In this document: positions 9,130 through 17,658 of the stretch, piece by piece
Layout: the number at the start of each line of letters is the position of its first letter
Numbering within the stretch: the stretch's first letter is position 1
Source: Dyadobacter endophyticus
GTDB taxonomy: Bacteria > Bacteroidota > Bacteroidia > Cytophagales > Spirosomataceae
NCBI RefSeq assembly: GCF_014641595.1
Contig: NZ_BMIA01000003.1
Span: forward strand, 124,001-188,000
DNA length: 64,000 nucleotides
Direction of reading: 5' to 3'
The notes under the pieces: generated by a model
The model's input: only the letters and a program-made list of their open reading frames with translations
Databases searched by the model: none
What the model was told of the DNA's origin: nothing
Made by a program: the position numbers and the translations under genes

Positions 9130-10767
9130 TCAATCAGCCGTTAATGTCGTTATAGTTTGGTTATTACTTACATTGGTCTCGCCACCACCACCTGGCTGGG
9201 GAATTGTAATCGACAGATTTTGTTTTGCACCAGCCGGCGTGCCCGCGTTTCGCGTGATATTGAAGCCTACGACAGAGTAATTACTCGCAGTAATTCCGTA
9301 TTTGGATGTCACGGTGATATAACTATCAGACTCCACGAACGTCCAAAAATCATTGTTGGTAGGTACCCCATTGGATTGCCCTGCCTGGGTGCTGTATGTG
9401 ATATTAAAACCCGGTAATTTCGAAACTTTAAAGTAGACGGAGCAATTGCTGTTTTCAGCCTTGATGTTATGTATTTTAACAGTAAAGTCTTTACTACCAT
9501 TGGCTAAAAAAAACAGTGAATTGATGCTTATAGTTGGTCCCAGGTCGGGAATGCCGGGCATGATTGGATTTCCGACCGTGACTTGTTTAGTTGAAACCTG
9601 ATTGGCGGGCAAAGAATAACCTCCCTTCGATAAACTGTAGTAAAAAGCATAATAGTCTCCGGGATCCACTTGTGTAGCGTTGTACACAACCTCACCTTGG
9701 TGGTCGTTGGTTTTAAACCACACTACCCTCGAATCATCGTCAGGATATTCTAATGCCGAGGTCAGATTCCCCTTTGGGTCTGCACATGAAACTGCGATGG
9801 ATGTTTTCGTCAGTGGGACTTGCGTAGGTACATAATTGAATTTCAGTTCCGCCTGCGATACCGATGCACTATAACAGTTGAAATCCTTAGCGTAATAAAA
9901 TGCATAATAAGGTTTTACATTCGCTGGATCCTGATTTGATATCGCAACACTCGCTGCTTGTTGCGGTGTCAAGGTCGGATCTGTTGAATTGGGGCCTGCT
10001 TTCCAAACTAGCTCAGCAGTGGGTGTAGTAGCGCTTTTAATGCCAACCGTCGACAAATCCAGTTTGTCATTTGGGAAAGGGGTTTCGATAAGCGATCTGG
10101 ATAATTCAACCTGCGTATTGAGAAGCTGACAGTCAAAAGGGTATTTATCGATACTGAAATGGACATAGCCAGGCGTTTGGCCAGGTGTTTTACCTGAAAG
10201 TCTGAACCTAAGCGTTGAGGAAGCGGGTTTGAAAGTGATAACCCTCTTTGTCCAATGTTTTTTATTACTCGCATCAAAGGTAGTTGTTTGTGACGCTATA
10301 ATGAAATTAGGATTTTGTCCAACAGTGCCAATTTCCATAGTTGCGGATTCGGCGTAGGGGGAAACCGGCGCAGGATAATCGTACATACCAATCGCAGAAA
10401 CACTATATCTAAATACGTAGGTCTTATTAATATCAAATCCACTTACATCTATATAAAGCTTATCATTTTGTACCCCTTCGGAAGTCTTGAGCGAAACAAA
10501 AGAATTCTTACCCTGCCCAATTGGTAGTTGTTGAGAATAGAGTGATGGAGGAGTGTCCACCAGACTCATATAAATATCCCATAAATAATTCGGGGAATTT
10601 ATATTAAGACCTGGTCTATCTACGTCCGATATAAAAGGAGTACCAATCGCATTATAATTGGCCGGTACACAATTTGCACATCGCACACCGGTAGTCGGAG
10701 AAAACTGCTGCGCGCTTAAAAGCAGCGAACAAAGAAGGAGGAGGCATGAAAATAGAATAGCTTTCAT
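9130..10767 (-). CDS. Secreted protein of unknown function, paralogue B
   Basis: This 545-residue protein starts with a signal peptide (MKAILFSCLLLLCSLLLSAQ) followed by QFSPTTGVRCANC, nearly identical to the next gene upstream on the minus strand. A C-terminal region (about 400-530) has a CARDB-like beta-sandwich look (SKDFTVKIHNIKAENSNCSVYFKV). It ends in a Gly-rich stretch and NVSNNQTITTLTAD. It is probably exported to the cell surface or the medium. It is the last of three same-strand genes, the first of which carries a T9SS sorting tail. No enzyme motif is visible. The coding sequence looks more AT-rich than most of the window, which may point to transfer or relaxed constraint. Confidence 0.8.
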   Translation of the reverse strand: MKAILFSCLLLLCSLLLSAQQFSPTTGVRCANCVPANYNAIGTPFISDVDRPGLNINSPNYLWDIYMSLVDTPPSLYSQQLPIGQGKNSFVSLKTSEGVQNDKLYIDVSGFDINKTYVFRYSVSAIGMYDYPAPVSPYAESATMEIGTVGQNPNFIIASQTTTFDASNKKHWTKRVITFKPASSTLRFRLSGKTPGQTPGYVHFSIDKYPFDCQLLNTQVELSRSLIETPFPNDKLDLSTVGIKSATTPTAELVWKAGPNSTDPTLTPQQAASVAISNQDPANVKPYYAFYYAKDFNCYSASVSQAELKFNYVPTQVPLTKTSIAVSCADPKGNLTSALEYPDDDSRVVWFKTNDHQGEVVYNATQVDPGDYYAFYYSLSKGGYSLPANQVSTKQVTVGNPIMPGIPDLGPTISINSLFFLANGSKDFTVKIHNIKAENSNCSVYFKVSKLPGFNITYSTQAGQSNGVPTNNDFWTFVESDSYITVTSKYGITASNYSVVGFNITRNAGTPAGAKQNLSITIPQPGGGGETNVSNNQTITTLTAD

Positions 10768-10802
10768 AAAACGGATCTAAATGTGTGAATGATTATTTGC
10801 GC

Positions 10803-10835
10803 AGCGTCCGCACTAAGACCATTGCTGCGGACGCT
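10803..10835 (-). terminator. Perfect hairpin between the two paralogues
   Basis: AGCGTCCGCA (10803-10812) and TGCGGACGCT (10826-10835) form a perfect 10-bp stem. It lies just after the stop of the upstream minus-strand paralogue. There is no T-run, so it may be a weak terminator or a transcript-stabilising hairpin between operon genes. Confidence 0.5.
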
Positions 10836-10851
10836 ATCTGGTTGATTCGGG

Positions 10852-12486
10852 TTAATTACTAGTGGTAATGAATCCGGTGATGGTTTGGTTGTTACCGATG
10901 TTAGTCTCTCCGCCGCCGCCTGCGATAGGGATCGTCACAGAAAGATTTTGTTTTGCATCATCCGGTGTATCGCCATTTCGCGTAATCGTGAACCCGATAT
11001 ATGAGTAACCGTTTCCCGCAATGCCGGTCTTGGAAGTCACGGTGATGTAACTGCCGTTTTCCGAAAATGTCCAAAAATCATTGTTGGTATTAATGCCATT
11101 GGACTGCCCGGCCTGGGTGCTGTACGTGATATTAAAACCCGGTAATTTCGAAACTTTGAAATAGACTGAACAATTGCTGTTTTCAGCGTTACCATTCTGG
11201 ATTTTCACTACAAAGTCCTTACTGCCGTTTTGAGAAAAAATCAATGAATTGATCGTTAATAAAGGACCAAGGTCAGGTATTCCGGCTGGAACGGCACTCT
11301 CGACGTGCACATGAGCGTTGGATACCTGGCCCGGTTTTAGAGAGTAAGCACCAGTCTGCCATTCATAATAAAATGCATAGTAATCGCCCGGCGGGACTGC
11401 TTTGGGATCGAAAACGGGTAGACCAGAATGCGTGTTATTATTAAACCATCGAACCTGTGTGACGGGGTTTTCTTCGAACGCTGTCAAATCGGCCGTAACC
11501 GCAGGGCAGGAAAGAAAAACATTGGTTTGAGGTTTCAAAGGAACTTGTGTGGGCGTATACATGAACTTCAATTCGGCATCCGACACCGACACGTTATAGC
11601 AATTGAAATCCTTAGCATAGTAAAAGGCGTAGTATGACTTTAAATTAGCAGGATCCAGATTGCCTACTGGAATGGCAGAAGCCTCCTCTGCCGTCAAAGT
11701 TGGATCTGTTGAATTCGGCCCTGTCTTCCAAACTAGTTCTGCAGCTGACGGAGTTGCACCTATAATACTAACAGTCGATAAATTCAAGGTATTGGTAGGG
11801 AACAATGCGGTAAAGGTATTTTGTCCTATCTCTACCTGAACATTTTGTAGCATGCAATCAATAGGATATTTATCGATGGAAAAATTGATGTATCCTGCCG
11901 ACAGCCCTGGCGTTGTACCTGTCATTTTAAACTGAAGTACCGAACTTGTTGGCACAAATGTAATTACTCTTGTTATCCATTTATTCCTGGAAAAAGCGTC
12001 AATGTCGGTGGTTTGTGATGCTATCTCTACTGCATTTGGTCCGGTAGTGAAAATTTCCATTGTTCCAGATCCCCCATAGGGCGAGTTGTTTCCTGCTTCA
12101 TAATGCACGCTAGCAGAAAGGACGCTGTAATGAAGCTGATAAGTCTGGCCAATCGTGAAGCCACTAACATTAGAAAAAACTCTGTCGTCATAAACCCCTT
12201 CTGATGTCTTCAAAGTAACAAATGAATATTGGCCACCACCAAAAGGCAAACCCTTGGAATAGTCAGATGGAGGATCTGGTAGACGAGGCCCCTGAATATT
12301 CCATTTATCAACCTGACTACCCGAGGGGCTCCATACGTCCGAAATACTTGGAGTATGTACCATCGAGTAACCTGCTGGATGGCAGTTAGCACAAGGCATT
12401 CCAGTAGTAGGCGAGAATTGCTGAGCATGTACACCTAACGAGCCGAGAAGCGTGATGCTCAAAAGTAAAGGTAAAATCGCTTTCAT
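10852..12486 (-). CDS. Secreted protein of unknown function, paralogue A
   Basis: This 544-residue protein is the paralogue of the downstream neighbour. The chosen start MKAILPLLLSITLLGSLGVHAQ gives a clean signal peptide; an in-frame Met ten codons earlier would add non-signal residues. The mature N-terminus QFSPTTGMPCANCHP contains CANCH, which looks like a haem-c motif, but the sister protein has CANCV and neither has a cytochrome domain. The middle repeats AELVWKxGPNSTDPTLT and YAFYYAKDFNCY are shared by both copies. The C-terminal beta-rich region resembles CARDB domains. It is the second of three co-directional genes after a T9SS-tailed protein. Function unknown. Confidence 0.8.
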   Translation of the reverse strand: MKAILPLLLSITLLGSLGVHAQQFSPTTGMPCANCHPAGYSMVHTPSISDVWSPSGSQVDKWNIQGPRLPDPPSDYSKGLPFGGGQYSFVTLKTSEGVYDDRVFSNVSGFTIGQTYQLHYSVLSASVHYEAGNNSPYGGSGTMEIFTTGPNAVEIASQTTDIDAFSRNKWITRVITFVPTSSVLQFKMTGTTPGLSAGYINFSIDKYPIDCMLQNVQVEIGQNTFTALFPTNTLNLSTVSIIGATPSAAELVWKTGPNSTDPTLTAEEASAIPVGNLDPANLKSYYAFYYAKDFNCYNVSVSDAELKFMYTPTQVPLKPQTNVFLSCPAVTADLTAFEENPVTQVRWFNNNTHSGLPVFDPKAVPPGDYYAFYYEWQTGAYSLKPGQVSNAHVHVESAVPAGIPDLGPLLTINSLIFSQNGSKDFVVKIQNGNAENSNCSVYFKVSKLPGFNITYSTQAGQSNGINTNNDFWTFSENGSYITVTSKTGIAGNGYSYIGFTITRNGDTPDDAKQNLSVTIPIAGGGGETNIGNNQTITGFITTSN

Positions 12487-12519
12487 TTTATTATTGTTGA
12501 ATAATGCGTGAAACATAAA

Positions 12520-13554
12520 CTATTTACCCACCGCAATGCGATAATTGCTTTCCAAACCATCGGCATTTTTAATCCTGACGTTGTAAATGCCGGAAGCAAG
12601 CGATCTTACATCAATTTTAGATTCAGGTTTTTTAGCGGAAACGTATACCTGTCGACCGGTCTTGTCAAGAATTGTTACTTGTGTTACCGTGCCCCAATTA
12701 TCATCGTTCAGATACAAATAGTCTACTACCGGATTGGGATACACGAAAGCTGATGCACCATCAAATTTCACACTCCTTATGCTGCTGAATGCGGTACTGC
12801 TGTCCTTGTCAATCATTTTCAGACGATATAGGTTTTCGCCTTTCAAAGGGTTCCGGTCAATGGCTTCATACGATCGGATGGTAGTGCTCTCCCCAGCCGA
12901 TTGTACCGACTCTATGGGGATCCATTCTTTTCCCTTCGTGCTTCGCTGAACTTCGAAGCGGTCGCTGTTGGTCTCTTCGCTGGTAGACCAGGTTAATACC
13001 GCGCTGCTTTCAACTTTTTCTGCATTAAAATCCCGGAGTGTAACCGGCAAATTGACCATGACTGGAATGCTGGATGCGCTGTTATCATCGTTAGGATTAT
13101 TTGATTGGAGCAATTTCTCAAACAACAAGGTACCTGAAACAGCACCTGTTCCTACTGCATTTCCCTGCACCAGAATGCGGAATTCAGCGCAATCGTCGAA
13201 TGCGACAAGTGGCTTTTTACAAAGGACTTTTACATTATGACTATCCTGGCTGCTGTTGTCAATAAATACAATGCCAAAATCAGCAGCCGGCAGAGGTGTC
13301 CCGTCCAGCTTCGTTACGCCCAGTATCGTCAAATTAGTCGAGAAACTGACGAGCGCGGAGACCGCGTCGGAAGGAGTAGAGAGCCCGCCAGGATCATTGT
13401 TACACATGTAAACATCCATAATTCCCTGATGCCCATTCAGAATGGAGAGTTGCCCCGCGTTAATATTGATCCCCACATTTTGCGCACGTACCAACTGCGG
13501 CGCCAGTAAGACGGCCAGTGCAAAGAGCCTGAGCCACATTTTTCTTGTTTTCAT
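12520..13554 (-). CDS. Secreted protein with type IX secretion sorting domain
   Basis: This 344-residue protein has a signal peptide ending near VRAQN (residue 25). It has an N-terminal cohesin-like beta region (about 25-165, GLSTPSDAVSALVSFSTNL), then a fibronectin-like segment (LRDFNAEKVESSAVLTWSTSEETN, about 172-195) typical of T9SS cargo. A type A sorting domain covers about residues 268-344, with the motifs VYPNPVVDYLYL, LDKTGRQVY and LASGIYNVRI. It would be carried across the outer membrane by the PorSS/T9SS machinery and attached or released. It heads a three-gene cluster with two secreted paralogues, suggesting joint work at the cell surface. Ligand unknown. Confidence 0.88.
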   Translation of the reverse strand: MKTRKMWLRLFALAVLLAPQLVRAQNVGININAGQLSILNGHQGIMDVYMCNNDPGGLSTPSDAVSALVSFSTNLTILGVTKLDGTPLPAADFGIVFIDNSSQDSHNVKVLCKKPLVAFDDCAEFRILVQGNAVGTGAVSGTLLFEKLLQSNNPNDDNSASSIPVMVNLPVTLRDFNAEKVESSAVLTWSTSEETNSDRFEVQRSTKGKEWIPIESVQSAGESTTIRSYEAIDRNPLKGENLYRLKMIDKDSSTAFSSIRSVKFDGASAFVYPNPVVDYLYLNDDNWGTVTQVTILDKTGRQVYVSAKKPESKIDVRSLASGIYNVRIKNADGLESNYRIAVGK

Positions 13555-13672
13555 AGTATGCTTGTTAAATAACTGATATAGTAGAAATCAAATTTCCGAG
13601 CTTTGATCCAGAGCAAAATCATTTGTTGAGCCTGAGGTGGGAAACGGTAACTTATCGGTATTTATCACCTTT

Positions 13673-13824
13673 GCTAAACGTTTCGTCAGCATGGAGGACC
13701 GATTAGGGAGTATTGAAAAAGGGAAACAGGCCGATTTGATCCTGATAAAAGGCGATCCTTTAAGAACATATAGGCTACCCGGAACGTTAGCAAGGTGATG
13801 CTGAACGGGGTTTGGGTTAAATAG
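13673..13824 (+). pseudogene. Decayed C-terminal remnant of an amidohydrolase gene
   Basis: From 13673 the plus strand reads A K R F V S M E D R L G S I E K G K Q A and then DLILIKGDPL, the typical closing segment of imidazolonepropionase/prolidase-like amidohydrolases. The frame is then lost near 13760-13775. Another frame finishes as NVSKVMLNGVWVK and a stop at 13822-13824, again exactly the family ending. No upstream part of the gene (metal ligands) can be found in the region to 13555. It is a frameshifted and truncated remnant, unrelated in sequence to the two intact amidohydrolases later in the window as far as I can see by eye. Confidence 0.75.
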
Positions 13825-13859
13825 GCAGGAATCACTACATTGCTTTCAAACAACAGACT

Positions 13860-15254
13860 ATGAAAAATCTCCTTCTGATCATCCTGACCGCATTAATGCT
13901 CTGGACAGGCAACCAGGTCTTCGCCCAGGCCGAAGACGAAAAACTCGATCTTCCCGGTGATAATCTGAACCTGTATGCGGTTTTGAAGCTTTTCCAGGAA
14001 TCGGAAACGCTGGAAAGCTTCGAGCGAAAGCTGAATGAGGAAGATTCAGAGATCAACAACCTCGACCTGAACGGCGATAATCAGATCGATTACATTCGTG
14101 TGGAAGACAATGTAGACGGCAACCTTCACACGATCAGCCTGAAAGTGGCCGTCAGCGAAACGGAAGATCAGGACGTGGCGGCATTTTACGTCGAAAAGAA
14201 GGACGATGGTGAAATATGGATACAGCTCATAGGCGATGAGGATTTATATGGGAAAGATTATATTATCGAACCCAATTCACAGTCGGGAACGGTCTCTGAA
14301 ACGCCAAATCCCGGTTATAGCGGAAACCGGGAGGTTCAGCCCGCTGTACAGCAGAATATCACTTATGTTTCAAACTGGCCGGTAGTTCAATTTATTTTCG
14401 TACCAAGATATGTCGTCTGGCGGTCACCGTGGCGGTGGCATTACTATCCGTCGTACTGGCACTCCTGGCGCCCACGCTACTGGCATTATTACTATGGCTA
14501 CCACTACCATTGGCATTACTATTACAACGGGCATTTCCGCCGCTGGCCCAGCTACCGCAACCCGGTTTGGCATACACATTATTACGGCGGCAACTTCCGC
14601 TCACGCTCAGCAGTGGTGCGTACGCGCTACACAAGAGGCGATTACCGCGCGACTTACTCCCGTCCCTCGTCTGCACGGCAGGGCTCCGCGTTATTTGTAA
14701 AACGAAACCCGAAAGCCCCTACCACGCGGGAAAGGCTCCCCAATTTTGACAAAACAGGCCGCCCGATGATCACCCGCCCGTCGACGGGCCGGCCAGGCAC
14801 TACCAGGCCGGAAGTTGGTGACGGCAACACGCGACCTTCTGTGGAGAGGCCCGGAAGTGGCAATAGCGGCCGTCCGGGAACAGGTCGTCCAGATAATGGC
14901 CGACCAGACGTTACACGGCCAGGTACCGGTCGGCCAGATGTCACCAGACCCGGCACGTCGCGGCCCGTCAATCCTAGCCCGGGAGTAACGCGGCCGGATA
15001 TCGAGCGTCCGACGCGCCCAGAGAGACCGGATGTTTCAAGACCAACACCAACACCCCGACCAGAAGTAACGCGGCCTGCGCCCACACCCCGTCCGGAAGT
15101 AACAAGGCCCAACATCGAACGTCCGGCGCGGCAGACACCTGCCGCCAGGCCAGTGCCAACACCAAGTCGTCCGGAAACATCGCGCCCTGCCACCCAGCCA
15201 TCCAGCCGGCAGCAGAGCTCACCACGTTCGTCAAGAGAAGCGGAGCGGCCGTAG
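13860..15254 (+). CDS. Exported His/Tyr/Trp-rich protein with Arg-Pro repeat tail
   Basis: This 464-residue protein has a signal peptide ending at VFAQA (about residue 23). Residues 60-90 hold a dockerin/EF-hand-like loop (DLNGDNQIDYIRV). Residues 187-243 are extraordinarily rich in Trp, Tyr and His (RYWHYYYGYHYHWHYYYNGH). Residues of about 300-464 are a low-complexity tail of repeated RPG, RPD, TRPE and TPRPEVTRP units. Similar exported proteins with aromatic or RP-rich tails occur in Bacteroidota, but I know no function. The make-up suggests metal binding, polymer or cell-wall contact, or an adhesive role; that is inference. The antisense strand stays open through the repeats because of their composition. 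Confidence 0.8.
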   Translation: MKNLLLIILTALMLWTGNQVFAQAEDEKLDLPGDNLNLYAVLKLFQESETLESFERKLNEEDSEINNLDLNGDNQIDYIRVEDNVDGNLHTISLKVAVSETEDQDVAAFYVEKKDDGEIWIQLIGDEDLYGKDYIIEPNSQSGTVSETPNPGYSGNREVQPAVQQNITYVSNWPVVQFIFVPRYVVWRSPWRWHYYPSYWHSWRPRYWHYYYGYHYHWHYYYNGHFRRWPSYRNPVWHTHYYGGNFRSRSAVVRTRYTRGDYRATYSRPSSARQGSALFVKRNPKAPTTRERLPNFDKTGRPMITRPSTGRPGTTRPEVGDGNTRPSVERPGSGNSGRPGTGRPDNGRPDVTRPGTGRPDVTRPGTSRPVNPSPGVTRPDIERPTRPERPDVSRPTPTPRPEVTRPAPTPRPEVTRPNIERPARQTPAARPVPTPSRPETSRPATQPSSRQQSSPRSSREAERP

Positions 15255-15274
15255 CCGCGGGGCAGTTAGGTAAT

Positions 15275-15961
15275 TTACAAATCAGCCAGATACTTCTGCC
15301 CGCCCAGATACCGCATTTGGCGGACGATCTGGTTGGTACGCTTGTTCACATACGCAGAAGGGTTTTTAATCGAGAAGCGGATCGGGTTCGGCAGCACCGC
15401 GGCAATGCGCGCGGATTCGTAGCGTGTAAGGCGTTTCGCCGACTTATTGTAGTATCGCAACGAGGCCGCTTCGACACCAAAAGTCATTTTCCCCATTTCA
15501 GCTACATTTAGATACACTTCCAGAATACGCTCCTTACTCCACAATACTTCGATCAGCACGGTGAAATAGGCTTCCAGACCTTTGCGGATGTAACTGCGGC
15601 CGTGCCAAAGAAATACATTTTTGGCGACCTGCTGCGAAATGGTACTCGCGCCACGCGCCCGCTTGCGATCCTCTGTCATGGCATCGTAAATCTGGTCGAA
15701 GTCGAACCCCCAGTGGTTAGGAAAATTCTGGTCTTCGGACGCTACCACCGCCAGCGCAACTTCTTTTGAAATGTTTTCGTACGGCTCCCAGTCATGATGG
15801 ATCTCGGTATCCTCGTCCTCGACAAACGCGTCGATCTTCCGAGAAATCATATAAGGTGTCACCCAAACGGGTAAAAACCTCAAAACAATCACCCAAACCA
15901 CTGAAATCACAAAAAAAGCAAGGAAGATTTTGAGCGCAATAAATTGCAGACGGCGGAGCAT
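15275..15961 (-). CDS. mtgA: Monofunctional peptidoglycan transglycosylase MtgA
   Basis: This 228-residue protein belongs to glycosyltransferase family 51 and polymerises lipid II into glycan strands on the outer face of the inner membrane. One N-terminal transmembrane helix covers about residues 10-30. The catalytic Glu is in VVASEDQNFPNHWGFD (about residue 76), followed by RGASTISQQVAKNVFLW and SKERILEVYLNVAEMG, the remaining GT51 motifs. There is no transpeptidase domain and the length is usual for MtgA. It converges with the gene that ends at 15254. Confidence 0.93.
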   Translation of the reverse strand: MLRRLQFIALKIFLAFFVISVVWVIVLRFLPVWVTPYMISRKIDAFVEDEDTEIHHDWEPYENISKEVALAVVASEDQNFPNHWGFDFDQIYDAMTEDRKRARGASTISQQVAKNVFLWHGRSYIRKGLEAYFTVLIEVLWSKERILEVYLNVAEMGKMTFGVEAASLRYYNKSAKRLTRYESARIAAVLPNPIRFSIKNPSAYVNKRTNQIVRQMRYLGGQKYLADL

Positions 15962-16084
15962 AAAACTTTTTTACTTCTACAAACAGAAACCAAGTAACAA
16001 AAACAGCGTACAAAGAACAGAAACTAATCAGGTTTAGGCAAAGAAATAAGCGCCTTAATCGCCAAAATTTTAATTACGCTGTTT

Positions 16085-17365
16085 ATGAATGAAGATTTAC
16101 TCAGTTTTATCTGGCGCTTCCAGTATTTCGAAAAAAAAGAGCTGGCTACCGACGAAAATCTGCCGCTGTCCATTCTCCGCCCCGGCCAACGCAATACCGA
16201 TGCCGGCCCGGACTTTTCTGACGCCCGCGTTTCTATCGACGGCGTGCTATGGGTGGGTAGCGTCGAAATCCATGTAAAGGCTTCCGACTGGCGCCTTCAT
16301 GACCACGAGCAAAACGGTGCTTACGATGGTGTGATCCTGCATGTGGTTTGGGAAAATGATCAACCGGCCATGCGCCGCGATGGCACATTCGTTCCCACCT
16401 TATCGCTGAACGGGCTGGTAAAAGCGTCTATCTTGGAAAGGTACCGCTGCCTGCTCGACGAAAAGGATACTGTTCCCTGTAACCGCCAGTTTGGTGACGT
16501 AGAGCAGATCTGCAAATATTCCATGCTGGATAGGGTATTGCTAGAAAGGCTCGAACGCAAGGCGCTGGAAATTCAGCATTTGAACGAAACAAACCAGCAG
16601 GACTGGGAGCAGACAGCCTACCAATGGCTTGGCCGGCATTTTGGGTTCAAATTGAACGATGTGCCATTCCAGCGACTTACGGGGATTGTTCCCTGGAAAA
16701 TTATCCGCAAGCATACCGACCGCCTTATTCAGGTCGAAGCATTGTTGTTTGGCTGTTCCGGACTCATCCCGGTGGATTCGGAAGACATTTATATTCGTCA
16801 GCTTCAACAGGAATTCCGGTTTCTGAGCGCCAAGTATAAGTTAGCGGACGACATCATGCAACCACACGAATGGAAATATGCCCGGTTGCGTCCCGCGGGT
16901 TTTCCTACGGTCCGGCTGGCACAATTTGCACGGTTACTATGCAATACCGGCGGTTTTCTGAACCGGTTTGTCGTTTCTGACCATTTCGATGAAGTACGTG
17001 GATTGTTCCGGATCGTGCAATCGGCCTATTGGCGGGAACATTACCTGTTTGCAAAAAAAGCGAGAGCGCAAGTGCCGGTTCTGGGTACGGATGCCGCCCA
17101 CTTGCTGATAGTCAATGCCGCAGTGCCGTTACTTGTCGCCTATTCCAGGCAAAGACGACAACCCGAGCTGCTCGATAAAGCCATCTACTGGCTTTCGGAG
17201 ATACCTGCCGAAGACAATCGTATTACCCGAGAGTGGGCGAGGCTGGGTATGCGCGTGAAAACCGCGGCGGACTCGCAGGCATTGATTGAGTGGTTCAACA
17301 ATTATTGTACTCCAAGACGGTGCCTCGAATGCATGGTAGGCGCTGCGCTCGTCAGGGATTCCTAG
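16085..17365 (+). CDS. DUF2851 family protein
   Basis: This 426-residue cytoplasmic protein matches DUF2851, a family common in Bacteroidota: LLSFIWRFQYF at the start, RNTDAGPDFSDARV and GSVEIHVKASDWRLHDH near residues 35-85, and HVVWENDQP. It ends with NNYCTPRRCLECMVG, a Cys pair conserved in the family as far as I recall. The function is unknown. It is divergent from mtgA and convergent with a small membrane-protein gene, and appears to be a single transcription unit. Confidence 0.85.
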   Translation: MNEDLLSFIWRFQYFEKKELATDENLPLSILRPGQRNTDAGPDFSDARVSIDGVLWVGSVEIHVKASDWRLHDHEQNGAYDGVILHVVWENDQPAMRRDGTFVPTLSLNGLVKASILERYRCLLDEKDTVPCNRQFGDVEQICKYSMLDRVLLERLERKALEIQHLNETNQQDWEQTAYQWLGRHFGFKLNDVPFQRLTGIVPWKIIRKHTDRLIQVEALLFGCSGLIPVDSEDIYIRQLQQEFRFLSAKYKLADDIMQPHEWKYARLRPAGFPTVRLAQFARLLCNTGGFLNRFVVSDHFDEVRGLFRIVQSAYWREHYLFAKKARAQVPVLGTDAAHLLIVNAAVPLLVAYSRQRRQPELLDKAIYWLSEIPAEDNRITREWARLGMRVKTAADSQALIEWFNNYCTPRRCLECMVGAALVRDS

Positions 17366-17375
17366 CCGGGGGCAC

Positions 17376-17573
17376 CTAGCCTTTAACCAGGTTAACGCCC
17401 GTCAGCAGAAATACCGTTCCCACCAGGAATGGCACGATCGATTCCCATTTGGTAACAGTAAGGCCCAGTACGGGCTTGTCCGATAAAAATGCGACGCATG
17501 CGAAAAGCAATACCGCAATACCTAAAATGGTGAGCAACGAACCGAAAAAACGTTTGAATTGAGCGTTTTCCAT
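17376..17573 (-). CDS. Small two-helix membrane protein
   Basis: This 65-residue protein has two predicted membrane helices: FGSLLTILGIAVLLFACVAF (about residues 10-29) and WESIVPFLVGTVFLLTGVNL (about 43-62). It is typical of small unassigned Bacteroidota membrane proteins. A -7-like TATTTTTG lies on the minus strand at 17613-17606 upstream of the start, but no -33 element is evident. Function unknown. Confidence 0.65.
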   Translation of the reverse strand: MENAQFKRFFGSLLTILGIAVLLFACVAFLSDKPVLGLTVTKWESIVPFLVGTVFLLTGVNLVKG

Positions 17574-17658
17574 GAAAAGTGTCTATGAGGAGATTAAAAA
17601 GTTCGCAAAAATATTAAATATGCGCTGGCATTGGCGTGGTTACTATAAAAAATGTGCC

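Noticed and set aside
12395..12420. CANCH in paralogue A resembles a haem c motif
   Set aside because: Paralogue B reads CANCV at the same place and neither protein shows a cytochrome domain or axial Met.
14654..15193. Minus-strand Gly/Arg-rich open frame opposite the RP-repeat tail
   Set aside because: It arises from the complement of Arg-Pro repeats and has no start context.
15240..15262. GCGGC/GCCGC mini-hairpin at the end of the RP-repeat gene
   Set aside because: Only five base pairs and it overlaps the stop codon; not enough for a terminator.
17606..17613. TATTTTTG on the minus strand before the small membrane protein
   Set aside because: No -33 element; chance is likely in such an AT-rich stretch.
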